Shown here piece after piece: positions 45,210 to 54,365 of a stretch of DNA of 64,000 nt. A program made the position numbers and the translations under genes. The DNA is taken from the NCBI RefSeq assembly GCF_004001245.1, contig NZ_AP018724.1:2286501-2350500 (forward strand), given 5' to 3'. Below the pieces are notes generated by a model, which did not search any database, was not told where the DNA came from, and saw nothing but the letters and a program-made list of their open reading frames with translations. The stretch is from Sulfurivermis fontis (lineage in GTDB: Bacteria > Pseudomonadota > Gammaproteobacteria > Thiohalomonadales > Thiohalomonadaceae). How positions within the stretch are numbered: the first letter of the stretch is position 1; each line of letters begins with the position of its first letter.

Positions 45210-45422
45210 ATGGCAGCCACAGCGACGCTATCGAACAAGTTCCAGATATCCATTCCCAAGGCGATCCGGGAAATGCAGCACTGGCAGGCCGGCCAGGAAT
45301 TCGTGTTCATCCCCAAGGGCAGCGGGGTGTTGGTCGTTCCCGTCCCCGAATTGAACCAGTTGGCCGGTATCGCCCGGGGGGCCAATCCGGAAAACTACCG
45401 GGATCATGGGGATCGCTATTGA
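45210..45422 (+). CDS. vapB: AbrB/VapB-type antitoxin
   Basis: This 70-residue protein has a SpoVT/AbrB swapped-hairpin N-terminus (ATLSNKFQISIPKAIREMQHWQAGQEFVFIPKG) and a short C-terminal toxin-binding tail. The role is to bind and neutralise the PIN toxin encoded next and to repress the shared promoter. A GGAGGT site precedes the ATG and a TATGAT at 45166-45171 may be the -10. The stop overlaps the toxin ATG (TGATG). Confidence 0.87.
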   Translation: MAATATLSNKFQISIPKAIREMQHWQAGQEFVFIPKGSGVLVVPVPELNQLAGIARGANPENYRDHGDRY

Positions 45423-45796
45423 TGCGGGTGGTCGATACCTCGGCCTGGATCGAATGGCTGATTGCCAGCCCGCTGGCGCAAACCCTGGGCAAGGAACTTC
45501 CGGCCCAGAGCGAGTGGGTCGTTCCCACCCTCGTGCAACTCGAACTGTCCAAGTGGCTGGTGCGTGAAGTGAGTGAAGATGAAGCGGACCGGGTCATCGC
45601 CTACACCCAGAAGTGTGTCGTGGCTCCCCTCGACACCCAGGTCGCGCTGCTGGCCGCCGATCTGCACCGCCAATACAAACTGGCCACCGCCGATGCCATC
45701 GTCTATGCCACTGCGCAACAGCTCGGCGCCGACCTGCTGACCTGTGACACGCATTTTGAAAATCTGCCCGGCGTCGTGCTGCTGCGCAAGAGCTGA
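45422..45796 (+). CDS. vapC: VapC-type PIN-domain ribonuclease toxin
   Basis: This 124-residue PIN-domain protein has the acidic catalytic residues visible in MRVVDTSAWIEWL (Asp5), the Glu of LVQLELSKW, and the Asp residues of ATADAIVYATAQQLGADLLTCDTHF. Such toxins cut tRNA or rRNA. The ATG at 45422 overlaps the antitoxin stop. The pair sits between rnfE and nth, which are adjacent in many relatives, so it is probably an insertion. Confidence 0.88.
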   Translation: MRVVDTSAWIEWLIASPLAQTLGKELPAQSEWVVPTLVQLELSKWLVREVSEDEADRVIAYTQKCVVAPLDTQVALLAADLHRQYKLATADAIVYATAQQLGADLLTCDTHFENLPGVVLLRKS

Positions 45797-45817
45797 TCCC
45801 GACAGACGCCACGCACC

Positions 45818-46531
45818 ATGAATACCGCCAAGCGCCACGAAATCTTCACCCGCCTGCGCGCGGAAAATCCCGCCCCCACCACCGAACTCAACTACCGCAC
45901 CCCGTTCGAACTGCTGGTGGCCGTGGTGCTGTCGGCGCAGGCCACCGACAAGGGAGTGAACAAGGCGACGGCCAGGCTGTTTCCCGTCGCCAACACGCCG
46001 CAGGCGATCCTCGATCTCGGCCTCGACGGTCTGAAGGACTACGTCAAGACCATCGGCCTGTACAACAGCAAGGCCGAGAACATCATCAAGACCTGCCGTA
46101 TCCTGCTGGAGCAGCACGGCGGCGAGGTGCCGGCCGAGCGCGCCGCGCTGGAGGCGCTGCCCGGCGTCGGCCGCAAGACCGCCAACGTGGTGCTCAACAC
46201 CGCCTTCGGCCAGCCCACCATCGCCGTCGACACGCACATCTTCCGCGTCAGCAACCGCACCGGCATCGCGCCGGGCAAGACCGTGCTGGAAGTGGAGAAG
46301 AAACTGGAAAAGGTGGTGCCGGCGGAGTTCAGGCAGGACGCCCACCACTGGCTGATCCTGCACGGCCGCTACATCTGCGTGGCGCGCAAGCCCAAATGTC
46401 CGGCCTGCATCATCGAGGACCTGTGCGAGTACAGGCAGAAAACGACAGACGACGGCGAAGCCAAAATCGCAAAACCCATTAAACGCAAAGACACAAAGAA
46501 CGCCAAGGGCGCAAAGAGGACAAGTTCATGA
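45818..46531 (+). CDS. nth: Endonuclease III Nth with repeat-encoded C-terminal tail
   Basis: This DNA glycosylase/AP lyase acts on oxidised pyrimidines. Helix-hairpin-helix LPGVGRKTANVVLN carries the catalytic Lys, VDTHIFRVSNR the catalytic Asp, and CVARKPKCPACIIEDLC the C-x6-C-x2-C-x5-C iron-sulfur loop. The family normally ends soon after this loop. Here about 30 further residues follow, ending PIKRKDTKNAKGAKRTSS, which are the translation of the left arm of the word repeat at 46478-46602. The tail is strongly basic. Total length is 237 residues against about 211 in E. coli. Confidence 0.95.
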   Translation: MNTAKRHEIFTRLRAENPAPTTELNYRTPFELLVAVVLSAQATDKGVNKATARLFPVANTPQAILDLGLDGLKDYVKTIGLYNSKAENIIKTCRILLEQHGGEVPAERAALEALPGVGRKTANVVLNTAFGQPTIAVDTHIFRVSNRTGIAPGKTVLEVEKKLEKVVPAEFRQDAHHWLILHGRYICVARKPKCPACIIEDLCEYRQKTTDDGEAKIAKPIKRKDTKNAKGAKRTSS

Positions 46532-46602
46532 CATGCAGATCAACCATTGGCATTCCTTTGGCTTTGCGTCCTTTGCGCGCTTTGCCTCTTTGCGTTTAAC
46601 GC
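46478..46602. repeat. Inverted pair of CGCAAAG-type words after nth
   Basis: The left arm (46482-46517) reads AAACGCAAAGACACAAAGAA, then CGCCAAGGGCGCAAAGAGG, and lies inside the nth reading frame. The right arm (46558-46600) repeats GGCTTTGCGT, CCTTTGCGCG, CTTTGCCT, CTTTGCGTTTAACGC and pairs imperfectly with it. The same family is found between panB and panC at 501-642. The right arm ends 5 bases before the next start codon. Confidence 0.75.
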
Positions 46603-46605
46603 ATC

Positions 46606-47034
46606 ATGCTTTTCGGCAACGACAGAACCGCGTTGCGCCGCTTCTATCTGGAGGCCTGGCGCAAGCTGCGCGCAAATGAGGCACTGGAGCCGCTGGAGCG
46701 GCAGGTGGCCGAGGTGGTCAGCGAGCATCCGGAATACCATGCCCTGCTGGAAAGCGAGGACACCCTGGCGCAGGACTACACACCGGAGATGGGCCAGTCC
46801 AATCCCTTCCTGCACATGGGCATGCACCTCGCCATCCGCGAACAGCTGGGCGGCGACCGGCCGGCCGGCATCGTCACCGCCTACCGCGCCCTGCTGCTGC
46901 GCCTGGGCGATGCCCACACCGTGGAACACCACATGATGGAATGCCTGGGCCAGGCCCTGTGGGAGGCGCAGCGCGCCGGTCGCGCCCCCGACGAGGCGGC
47001 CTATCTCGACTGCCTGCGGCACTATGGCGGTTAA
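46606..47034 (+). CDS. DUF1841 family protein
   Basis: This 142-residue soluble protein matches the DUF1841 pattern: the start MLFGNDRTALRRFYLEAWRKLRANEALEPLERQVAEVVSEHPEYHALLE, then NPFLHMGMHLAIREQL and the C-terminal EHHMMECLGQALWEAQR with clustered His residues that could bind a metal. No function is established. Its start follows the right arm of the word repeat with no clear ribosome-binding site. Confidence 0.8.
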   Translation: MLFGNDRTALRRFYLEAWRKLRANEALEPLERQVAEVVSEHPEYHALLESEDTLAQDYTPEMGQSNPFLHMGMHLAIREQLGGDRPAGIVTAYRALLLRLGDAHTVEHHMMECLGQALWEAQRAGRAPDEAAYLDCLRHYGG

Positions 47035-47215
47035 CTATTTTCATATAAGGCGTGTGCAATTCATTTACTGACCACAACGCAAGCAATACCCTTCATTTAT
47101 TCCCACTTCACGCCACAAGTATCACTTGACTCCGCCAAAATAACATGCAAAATCAAAAATAACCCTTTCTATTCTTATAGTTAATAAATTACACAGAACC
47201 ACAACAAGCCGCCAA
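47035..47215. other. AT-rich spacer upstream of fic
   Basis: This 181-bp stretch is far more AT-rich than its surroundings. It contains TTGACT at 47126-47131, with CAAAAT 16 nt downstream as a poor -10, and TATAGT further on. It probably holds the fic promoter and marks the left edge of an acquired segment. I see no gene, tRNA or direct repeat in it. Confidence 0.45.
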
Positions 47216-48463
47216 ATGCAAATCCAAAGCATGATTGAACCGATGCTGCCCGCGGAAGCTGAGCTCTTGCCTCTTATGGAGATGGCCGCTGACCTGCGTA
47301 CCGAAGCGGCACGCCTGCTTCCAGGTATCGGCGATACCTCCCGTGCTGCCCTAGCACACTTGCTGCGGGCCATGAACTCCTATTACTCGAACAAGATCGA
47401 GGGACAACAAACCTATCCGGCGGAACTGGAGCAGGCCTTGCAACACCAGCTTTCGCCCCATCGTGATGTTCGCCGCCGTCAGGAACTGGCCTTGGCTCAT
47501 ATGGATGTCGAGTCCTTGCTGGAGCCAGAAGCGCGTGAGATGCCCTGGGATGAACACTTTCGTACAGACTGGGTAGAACGCATCCACCGTGAGCTGTACC
47601 AACGATTGGACGAAGAGAACAGAACCATCCTTGATCAAAAAGGCAATCCACGCGGCATCATGACGCCGGGAAAATTGCGAAACTGGGATGTCGTCGTCGG
47701 TAGCCACAAAGCCCCGTCGCATGCGTTTGTGCATGACCTGCTGAAGCATTTCGAGTTTCGCTACAGCAGGGTCGCAGGAGAAACAATGAAGGTGTTGGTA
47801 GCAGGCGCATCGCTACACCGCTTGTCCTGGATTCATCCCTTTCCCGACGGCAACGGACGAGTGAGCCGGATGCAAAACCATCTGCTCTTGACCCACTTGA
47901 ACTTGACCGGGGGGCTGTGGTCACCACTACGTGGTCTAGCACGCAACCAAACCGAATATTACGCCAAACTCGCAGCCGCCGATCTGCCACGCCGTAATGA
48001 CACGGACGGTCGAGGTAGTCTGAGTTCGCGCGGCCTAGCGGAATTTATTGAGTTCTGGTTAACGATGTGTCTGGACCAGGTACGCTTCATGGGGCAAATG
48101 CTGGCATTGGATAGCTTGCAACAGCGCTTCGTAGGCTTGGCATTACAAATTCTTTACGATTATGGACGTGCCCCCCTGTTACACCATCGCAGCAAGCTGC
48201 GCCCGGAACTGCTAGGAAGAGCCTTGCATCGATTGTTTGTCGAAGGACGACTGGAACGTGGTGAATTCAAGGCTATGCTAGATACGTCGGACCGGACCGC
48301 CACCCGAGTGGTCACAAAACTGTTCGACCAGCGCCTCATAACATCGCCCTCTCGCTTGGGGTCGCTGGAGCCAGGTTTACCATTCTTCAGCCTCAAACAC
48401 CTTTTCCCGGGCTTATGGCCGGAGGCGGAAGGAATAATGTCGCCGCCGTCCGCGGACAAATAA
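47216..48463 (+). CDS. Fic-domain protein, class II (N-terminal inhibitory helix)
   Basis: Fic enzymes add AMP (or another nucleotide part) to target proteins. The 415-residue protein has the full active-site motif HPFPDGNGRVSR from His207, the flap region upstream (KAPSHAFVHDLLKHFEF), and an N-terminal autoinhibitory motif SNKIEG at 58-63, matching [S/T]xxxE[G/N]. A C-terminal winged-helix-like part (LDTSDRTATRVVTKLFDQRLI) may bind DNA or regulate. Codons and GC are lower than neighbours, which suggests transfer. It stands alone with no small antitoxin gene, as expected when inhibition is built in. Confidence 0.9.
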   Translation: MQIQSMIEPMLPAEAELLPLMEMAADLRTEAARLLPGIGDTSRAALAHLLRAMNSYYSNKIEGQQTYPAELEQALQHQLSPHRDVRRRQELALAHMDVESLLEPEAREMPWDEHFRTDWVERIHRELYQRLDEENRTILDQKGNPRGIMTPGKLRNWDVVVGSHKAPSHAFVHDLLKHFEFRYSRVAGETMKVLVAGASLHRLSWIHPFPDGNGRVSRMQNHLLLTHLNLTGGLWSPLRGLARNQTEYYAKLAAADLPRRNDTDGRGSLSSRGLAEFIEFWLTMCLDQVRFMGQMLALDSLQQRFVGLALQILYDYGRAPLLHHRSKLRPELLGRALHRLFVEGRLERGEFKAMLDTSDRTATRVVTKLFDQRLITSPSRLGSLEPGLPFFSLKHLFPGLWPEAEGIMSPPSADK

Positions 48464-48564
48464 AGACCGCAACCTGGCTTCTCGGCACTGATTATCACGT
48501 GTTAACCTTGCGGAACCGCCGCCTCTGGCGACGGTCACATGTTTATCCCCCGCGAGCGGAATCC

Positions 48565-48945
48565 ATGATGCAAGGTTGGCGCAAGGCGATCATCTGGCTG
48601 GTGCTGCTGTGGCTGCCCGTGCAGGGTTTTGCCGCCGGCTTCATGCCCTTCGCCTGCCACAACCATGCAACGGCCGCCCCGGCCGTGATGGATGCGCATC
48701 ACCACGACGACCATGCCCATCATGGTCATGAGCTGCCCCCGGCCGATGATGACGGCAGCGCCAGCCATGAACTGGCCTGCGACAACTGCTCGCTGTGCCA
48801 GATGTGCGGCGCCCTCGCCCTGCCCGCCGACATGGTCAAGGGCCATCCCCAGCCAGCCGGCGGCGTCAGCGACAGCATGACGCCGCAATTGCAATCCTTC
48901 ATCCCCGCCCTGCCACACCGACCACCCCGTTCGCTCCTCGTCTAG
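48565..48945 (+). CDS. His-rich exported protein of the metal efflux operon
   Basis: This 126-residue protein has a signal peptide (IIWLVLLWLPVQGFA), a His-rich stretch (DAHHHDDHAHHGHELPP) and a CDNCSLCQMC motif that could bind copper, zinc or cobalt. It resembles the small DUF2946-like proteins found beside CzcCBA/CusCBA operons; that resemblance is from general character. It is the first gene of the efflux operon. Start is the ATG at 48565 or 48568. Confidence 0.65.
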   Translation: MMQGWRKAIIWLVLLWLPVQGFAAGFMPFACHNHATAAPAVMDAHHHDDHAHHGHELPPADDDGSASHELACDNCSLCQMCGALALPADMVKGHPQPAGGVSDSMTPQLQSFIPALPHRPPRSLLV

Positions 48946-49044
48946 GGACGGTTCCGCACCGGCCCGGCGCGCCCCTGCGCGTCGTGTAACTGCGTCCCGT
49001 CCTGTCGTCCGGCTGTTTCGTTTCCGTACCCGACGAGGATCATC

Positions 49045-50646
49045 ATGCGCATTCTGTTCACCCTGCTGCTGGCGCTGTGGGCGCCGGTACTGACGGCCCA
49101 TGAGGGCCACGATCATGGCGATACGGCAGCGGTGCTGCCCGCCACCCCGCTGGCGCCCCGTTTCGAGGCGACAGCCTCCGGCCTGGAGCTGCTCGGCCGC
49201 CTGCACGACGGCACGCTCACCCTGTGGCTCGATGCCTGGGACAGCAACGCCCCCATCGCCGGCGCCACCATCGATGTGGAGTCCGGCGCCTGGAAGGCGA
49301 CGGCGCAGGAGATCGAACCCGGCCTCTATCGCGCCGATGCCGCGCCACTGGCGCAAGCCGGTCGTCATAACCTGATGCTGTTCGTCCACGCCGGTGAGGT
49401 CGACGAGGTGCTGCTCGCCACGCTGGAGGTCACCGCGGAAGAGACCGTTGCCGCGCCGGCAACGGCGTGGCTCTGGCCCGGCGCCGCAACCCTGCTGGTA
49501 TTGTCCGCCCTGGCCCTGCTGGCGGGACGCCGGCGCCTGAGTCGCGCGGCACCGCTCGCCGCCCTGCTGCTGGTGCTGCCCCTCGGCGACGGTCACGGCC
49601 ACGAAGGTCATGACCACGGCGCCCCGCCGCCGGCGCCGGTGGCGGGCGATGCCATGCCCGCGCGCCTGCCCGACGGCGGCCTGTTCCTGCCCAAATCCAG
49701 CCAGCGCCTGCTGGAGATCCGCACTCGCCCGACCGAAACAGGCACGCTGGCGCGCAGCGTGGAACTCATGGGCCACGTGATTCCGGACCCCAACGCCAGC
49801 GGCACCGTACAGGCACCGCGCGCCGGCCGCCTGCTGGCCGGCCCCGACGGCCTGCCGTACCTGGGGCTGAGCGTACGCAAGGGCCAGATGCTGGCGCGGC
49901 TGGTGCCGCTGGCCGCCGCCATCGACCAGGGCGAGAAGGAGGCGCAACTGGCGGAGCTCAAGGGCGAACTGGAGGTGGCGGAGCGGCAGTTGCAGCGCCT
50001 GCAACAACTGCGCGACAGCGTCACGGAAAAGGAGCTCGATGCCGCCGCCGTGGCGGTGCGCAGCCTGCAGCGGCGGCGTGATGCGGTAGCCGCTGGTCTG
50101 TACAGGGACGAGGCACTCACCGCCCCCATCGACGGCGTGATCAGCCTCAGCACCGCCCGTGTCGGCGGCGTGGTAGCGGCGGGCGATACGCTGTTCGAAA
50201 TCGTCCAGCCACAACGCCTGTGGGTGGATGCCGTGGCCTATGACCCGGCTCTCGCCACCCGCATCCAGGAGGCCAGCGTCCGTCTCGCCTCCGGCACGGT
50301 GCTGCCGGCGCGGCTGCTCGGTGCCGGCACGCGGCTGCGCCAGCAGGCCGTGCCGCTGCAGTTCGAACTGCTGCCACCACTACCCCCGCTGGCCGTGGAT
50401 GAAAAGGTGACCGTGTTCGCCCGTCTTAACGACACACGGCACGGCGTGGCGGTGCCGCGCAGCGCGGTGACACGCGGCCCGGCCGGCGAATGGCGCGTCT
50501 GGCTCAAGCAGGGCGCCGAACACTACACACCGCAGCGCGTCACCATCGAACCGCTGGATGGCCGCAAAGTGGCGATCACCAGCGGCCTCGCCGGCGGCGA
50601 GCGCGTGGTGGTGCAGGGCGCTCCGCTGCTCGAGCAGATCCGCTAG
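49045..50646 (+). CDS. Heavy-metal RND periplasmic adaptor with extra N-terminal module
   Basis: This 533-residue membrane-fusion protein has a signal peptide (1-18), a His-rich start (HEGHDHGD) and a periplasmic beta-domain to about 140. Then come a membrane helix at 141-161, the basic loop GRRRLSR, a second hydrophobic stretch at 168-181, another His-rich motif (GDGHGHEGHDHG), and finally the CzcB/CusB-like adaptor with its coiled coil (AQLAELKGELEVAERQLQRLQQL) and lipoyl/barrel parts. The second hydrophobic stretch with basic residues before it looks like a former signal peptide, so this is probably a fusion of two genes. It pairs with the RND permease 9 bases downstream. Confidence 0.87.
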   Translation: MRILFTLLLALWAPVLTAHEGHDHGDTAAVLPATPLAPRFEATASGLELLGRLHDGTLTLWLDAWDSNAPIAGATIDVESGAWKATAQEIEPGLYRADAAPLAQAGRHNLMLFVHAGEVDEVLLATLEVTAEETVAAPATAWLWPGAATLLVLSALALLAGRRRLSRAAPLAALLLVLPLGDGHGHEGHDHGAPPPAPVAGDAMPARLPDGGLFLPKSSQRLLEIRTRPTETGTLARSVELMGHVIPDPNASGTVQAPRAGRLLAGPDGLPYLGLSVRKGQMLARLVPLAAAIDQGEKEAQLAELKGELEVAERQLQRLQQLRDSVTEKELDAAAVAVRSLQRRRDAVAAGLYRDEALTAPIDGVISLSTARVGGVVAAGDTLFEIVQPQRLWVDAVAYDPALATRIQEASVRLASGTVLPARLLGAGTRLRQQAVPLQFELLPPLPPLAVDEKVTVFARLNDTRHGVAVPRSAVTRGPAGEWRVWLKQGAEHYTPQRVTIEPLDGRKVAITSGLAGGERVVVQGAPLLEQIR

Positions 50647-50655
50647 GAGGGCGCC

Positions 50656-53600
50656 ATGTTTGACGCCATCATCTCCGCCAGCCTGCGCCAGCGCCTGCTG
50701 GTGCTGGCCGCTGCCGTGCTGCTCATGGCCTGGGGTGGGCTCAGCCTGCGCCAGATGGGCATCGACGTGTTCCCCGATCTCAACCGCCCCACCGTCACGC
50801 TGATGACCGAGGCCTACGGCATGGCGCCGGAGGAAGTGGAGCAACTGGTCACCTTCCCCATCGAATCGGCCATGAACGGCATGCCCGGTGTGGTGCGCGT
50901 ACGCTCCGTATCGGGCATCGGCCTGTCCATCGTCTATGTGGAATTCGACTGGGGCACCGACATCTACCGCAACCGCCAGCAGGTGGCGGAACGCCTCACG
51001 CTGGTACGTGATCAAATCCCCGCCGGCATCACGCCGCACATGGGCGCCATCAGTTCCATCATGGGCGAGATCCTGCTGGTGGCGATCCCGCTGGCGGACA
51101 ACACCGATCCCATGGCGGCACGCGAGGCCGCCGACTGGGTCATCCGCCCGCGCCTGCTCACCCTGCCCGGCGTGGCGCAGGTGATCACTTTGGGCGGCGA
51201 GGTGCGCCAGTATCAGGTGCGCCCCGATCCGCAACGCATGGAAGACCTCGGCGTGTCGCTGGAGCAACTCGAAAGTGCGCTGCGCGACTTTGCGGTCAAC
51301 ACCAGCGGCGGCTTTCTCGACAGCGCGGCGCGCGAATACCTGATCCGCCACATCGGCCGCACCACTCACCTCGACGACCTGCGCAATCTGGTGGTGGCCT
51401 GGCAGGACAATCGCCCGATCCTGCTGCGCCAGGTGGCGAGCGCCGAATACGGCGCGGCGGTGAAACGCGGCGACGCCGGCTTCAACGGCGCACCGGCGGT
51501 CATTGTCTCGGTGCAGAAACAGCCGGCGGCGGACACCGTGCAGCTCACCGCCGCCGTGGAGGCGGCATTGGGCGATCTGGCGCGCACGCTGCCGGCTGGC
51601 GTCGAACAACCGCAGATCCTGTTCCGCCAGGCCGACTTCATCGAGGCCGCCGTCGGCAACGTGGGCGAGGCGCTGCGCGACGGCGCCATCATGGTGGCGG
51701 TGGTGCTGTTCCTGTTCCTGCTCAACACGCGCACCACTTTCATCGCCCTGGCCGCCATTCCGCTGTCGCTCTTGATGACGGTGCTGGTATTCCGCTGGTT
51801 CGGCCTGTCCATCAACACCATGACCCTCGGCGGCCTCGCCATCGCCATCGGCGAGCTGGTGGATGATGCAGTGGTCGGCATGGAAAACGTATTCCGCCGC
51901 CTCAAGGCACGCCGCGCCAGCGGTGCGCCGTTCGATGCCTTGCAGGTGATTGCCGCGGCCACTGCCGAGGTGCGCTCCGGCATCGTCTATGCCACGGCGA
52001 TCATCGTGCTGGTGTTCGTGCCGCTGTTCGCCCTGCCCGGCATCGAGGGCCGTTTGTTCACGCCGCTGGGCATCGCCTACATCGTGTCGATCCTCGCCAG
52101 CATGCTGGTGGCGGTCACCGTCACGCCGGTGCTGTGCTACTACCTGCTGCCGCGCATGAAGCACCTGCCGGCCGACGACAGCCCGCTGGTGGCCAGGCTC
52201 AAGCAATGGGATCGCCGCTTGCTGCACTGGTCCTTCGATCATCCGCGCCTGTTGCTAGGGGGCGCGCTGGCGCTGGTTATCGCCGCTGCGGCCGCCGTCC
52301 CCTTCCTGCCACGCGCCTTCCTGCCGGCCTTCAATGAGGGCACCCTCACCATCACCGTACTGCTCAACCCGGGGACCAGCCTGAGCGAATCCAATCGCAT
52401 CGGTGCGCTGGCCGAACGGCTGGTGATGGCCGTGCCGGAGGTGGTGCAGGTGGGGCGGCGCACCGGTCGCGCCGAACTGGACGAGCACGCCGAAGGCGTG
52501 CACACCACGGAGCTGGAGGTGGACCTGCGGCCATCGCAGCGTGATCGCGCGGCGATCATGGCCGACATCCGCCGCCGCCTCGCACCACTGCCGGCGGCGG
52601 TGAGTCTGGGACAGCCCATCTCGCACCGTCTCGATCACCTGCTGTCCGGCATCCGTGCCCAGATCGCGGTGAAGATCTTCGGCGACGACCTCGATACCCT
52701 GCGTGGTCTGGCCGCCGGCGTGCATGGCCGCCTGAGCCGAATCGATGGCCTGGTCGACGTGCAGATCGAGAAGCAGGTGCTTATTCCGCAGCAGGTGGTG
52801 CGGCTGGACTATGCCCGCGCCGCCGCCTACGGCGTCAATCCGGCGCAACTGCTGTCGGCGCTGGAGACCCTGGTCGGCGGCGCCCGCGTCGCCCAGGTGA
52901 TCGACGGCAACCGCCGCTTCGACGTGGTGCTGCGCCTGCCCGAGGAGCAGCGCGGCGGCGATGCCCTGGCCGGCCTGCTCATCGAGACACCGGCCGGCCA
53001 TGTGCCGCTGCGCCTGGTCGCCGCCATCGAGGAGGTGGACGGCCCCAACCAGATCAGCCGTGACAACGGCCGCCGCCGCATCGTGGTTTCCGCCAACAGC
53101 GACGGCCGTGATCTGGGCGCGCTGATCCAGCAGGTACGTGCGGCACTCGCGGCACAGCCGCTGCCCAGCGGCTATTTCTACAGTCTGGAGGGACAGTTCC
53201 AGGCCCAGGAGCAGGCCACCCGTCTCATCGGCGGCCTGTCCCTGCTGTCGTTGCTGCTGGTAGTCGTGGTGTTGTACAGCCGTTACAAATCATGGCGTCT
53301 CACCGCGATGATCCTCGGCAGCATCCCGCTGGCCCTGGTGGGCAGCGTCGCCGCGCTGTGGCTCGCCGACGAGCAGCTCAGCGTCGCCACCCTCATCGGC
53401 TTCATCACCCTCACCGGCATCGCCGCACGCAACGGCATTCTCAAGATCAGCCACTACCTCAACCTCGCCGTGTTCGAGGGCGAGAGTTTCGGCCGCGAGC
53501 TGATCGTGCGCGGCTCGCTGGAGCGGCTGACGCCGGTGCTGATGACCGCGCTGGTGACCGCCATCGCCCTGGTGCCGCTGCTGCTCGCCGACGGCAGTCC

Positions 53601-53757
53601 CGGCAAGGAGATCCTGCACCCGGTGGCGGTGGTGATCTTCGGCGGTCTGATCAGCGCCACCCTGCTCGACACCCTGCTCACCCCGGTGCTGTTCTGGCTG
53701 TGGGGCGAGAAACCGCTGCAACAACTGCTCGGCGAACAACGCGCCGAGGCCTATTGA
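50656..53757 (+). CDS. Heavy-metal efflux RND permease (CzcA/CusA type)
   Basis: This 1033-residue inner-membrane pump has twelve helices and two large periplasmic loops. It starts [49 protein letters not shown], as HME-RND pumps do, with [21 protein letters not shown]. Helix 4 carries [23 protein letters not shown] with acidic residues at 403-404 for proton relay. This differs from the DFG motif of CzcA and from the CusA pattern, so the metal cannot be named. No outer-membrane channel gene is in the operon. Confidence 0.9.
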   Translation: MFDAIISASLRQRLLVLAAAVLLMAWGGLSLRQMGIDVFPDLNRPTVTLMTEAYGMAPEEVEQLVTFPIESAMNGMPGVVRVRSVSGIGLSIVYVEFDWGTDIYRNRQQVAERLTLVRDQIPAGITPHMGAISSIMGEILLVAIPLADNTDPMAAREAADWVIRPRLLTLPGVAQVITLGGEVRQYQVRPDPQRMEDLGVSLEQLESALRDFAVNTSGGFLDSAAREYLIRHIGRTTHLDDLRNLVVAWQDNRPILLRQVASAEYGAAVKRGDAGFNGAPAVIVSVQKQPAADTVQLTAAVEAALGDLARTLPAGVEQPQILFRQADFIEAAVGNVGEALRDGAIMVAVVLFLFLLNTRTTFIALAAIPLSLLMTVLVFRWFGLSINTMTLGGLAIAIGELVDDAVVGMENVFRRLKARRASGAPFDALQVIAAATAEVRSGIVYATAIIVLVFVPLFALPGIEGRLFTPLGIAYIVSILASMLVAVTVTPVLCYYLLPRMKHLPADDSPLVARLKQWDRRLLHWSFDHPRLLLGGALALVIAAAAAVPFLPRAFLPAFNEGTLTITVLLNPGTSLSESNRIGALAERLVMAVPEVVQVGRRTGRAELDEHAEGVHTTELEVDLRPSQRDRAAIMADIRRRLAPLPAAVSLGQPISHRLDHLLSGIRAQIAVKIFGDDLDTLRGLAAGVHGRLSRIDGLVDVQIEKQVLIPQQVVRLDYARAAAYGVNPAQLLSALETLVGGARVAQVIDGNRRFDVVLRLPEEQRGGDALAGLLIETPAGHVPLRLVAAIEEVDGPNQISRDNGRRRIVVSANSDGRDLGALIQQVRAALAAQPLPSGYFYSLEGQFQAQEQATRLIGGLSLLSLLLVVVVLYSRYKSWRLTAMILGSIPLALVGSVAALWLADEQLSVATLIGFITLTGIAARNGILKISHYLNLAVFEGESFGRELIVRGSLERLTPVLMTALVTAIALVPLLLADGSPGKEILHPVAVVIFGGLISATLLDTLLTPVLFWLWGEKPLQQLLGEQRAEAY

Positions 53758-53785
53758 TCGAAAACCACTCACGCAAGGAGAAAAC

Positions 53786-54250
53786 ATGATGAAACTGCTG
53801 CACACCCTGCTCGCCGCCGCGGCACTGAGCTGCGCCAGCCTGGCCTTTGCCCACAGCGATGAATATCTCGACACCATCGTCACGCCGCACGGCGGCCAGA
53901 TGCGCATGGCCGGCATGCACCACTTCGAGCTGGTGGTGGAACAAGGCACGCTCACCGTCTACCTCACCGACCACGCCGATCAGCCGGTGGCCAGCGCCGG
54001 CGCCAGCGGCAGCGCCACCGTGCTGGTCGGCCGCAACCGCAGCACCATCGTCCTCACGCCGGCGGGCGACAATCGCCTCACCGGCCAGGGTGAATTCACC
54101 CTCGATGCCGCCATGCGTGTCGTGCTCAGCATCAGCGTCGCCGGCCAGCCCGCCGAGCAGGCCCGCTTCACGCCGCTGGCGCCGCGCCAGGTGAAGGCCA
54201 TTGCCGCCGAGCACAACCACGACAGCACCGACGCCCACCATCATCACTGA
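53786..54250 (+). CDS. His-tailed exported protein of the metal efflux operon
   Basis: This 154-residue protein has a signal peptide (LLHTLLAAAALSCASLAFA), a central beta-rich region (HFELVVEQGTLTVYLTDHADQPV) and a natural His-rich tail (EHNHDSTDAHHHH). It also starts the mature part with HSDEYLDTIVTPHGGQMRMAGMHH, rich in His and Met, which suggests copper or zinc handling. It is the last gene of the operon and may be a periplasmic metal carrier. I do not recognise a named family. Confidence 0.65.
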   Translation: MMKLLHTLLAAAALSCASLAFAHSDEYLDTIVTPHGGQMRMAGMHHFELVVEQGTLTVYLTDHADQPVASAGASGSATVLVGRNRSTIVLTPAGDNRLTGQGEFTLDAAMRVVLSISVAGQPAEQARFTPLAPRQVKAIAAEHNHDSTDAHHHH

Positions 54251-54261
54251 GGCAGACAGGT

Positions 54262-54286
54262 CGCCCGCGGCACCATGCCGCGGGCG
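54262..54286. terminator. Strong GC hairpin after the metal efflux operon
   Basis: CGCCCGCGGCA at 54262-54272 pairs perfectly with TGCCGCGGGCG at 54276-54286 around a three-base loop CCA. It begins 12 bases after the stop of the last operon gene. No T-run follows, so it may end transcription poorly or act as a 3' end stabiliser. Confidence 0.55.
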
Positions 54287-54365
54287 AGCGGTATTGCATT
54301 GACGTGCGGCGCACAAGGTGGGGATACTTGGCGCAACCCTATACACCCATGACCCTGCCTGACAC

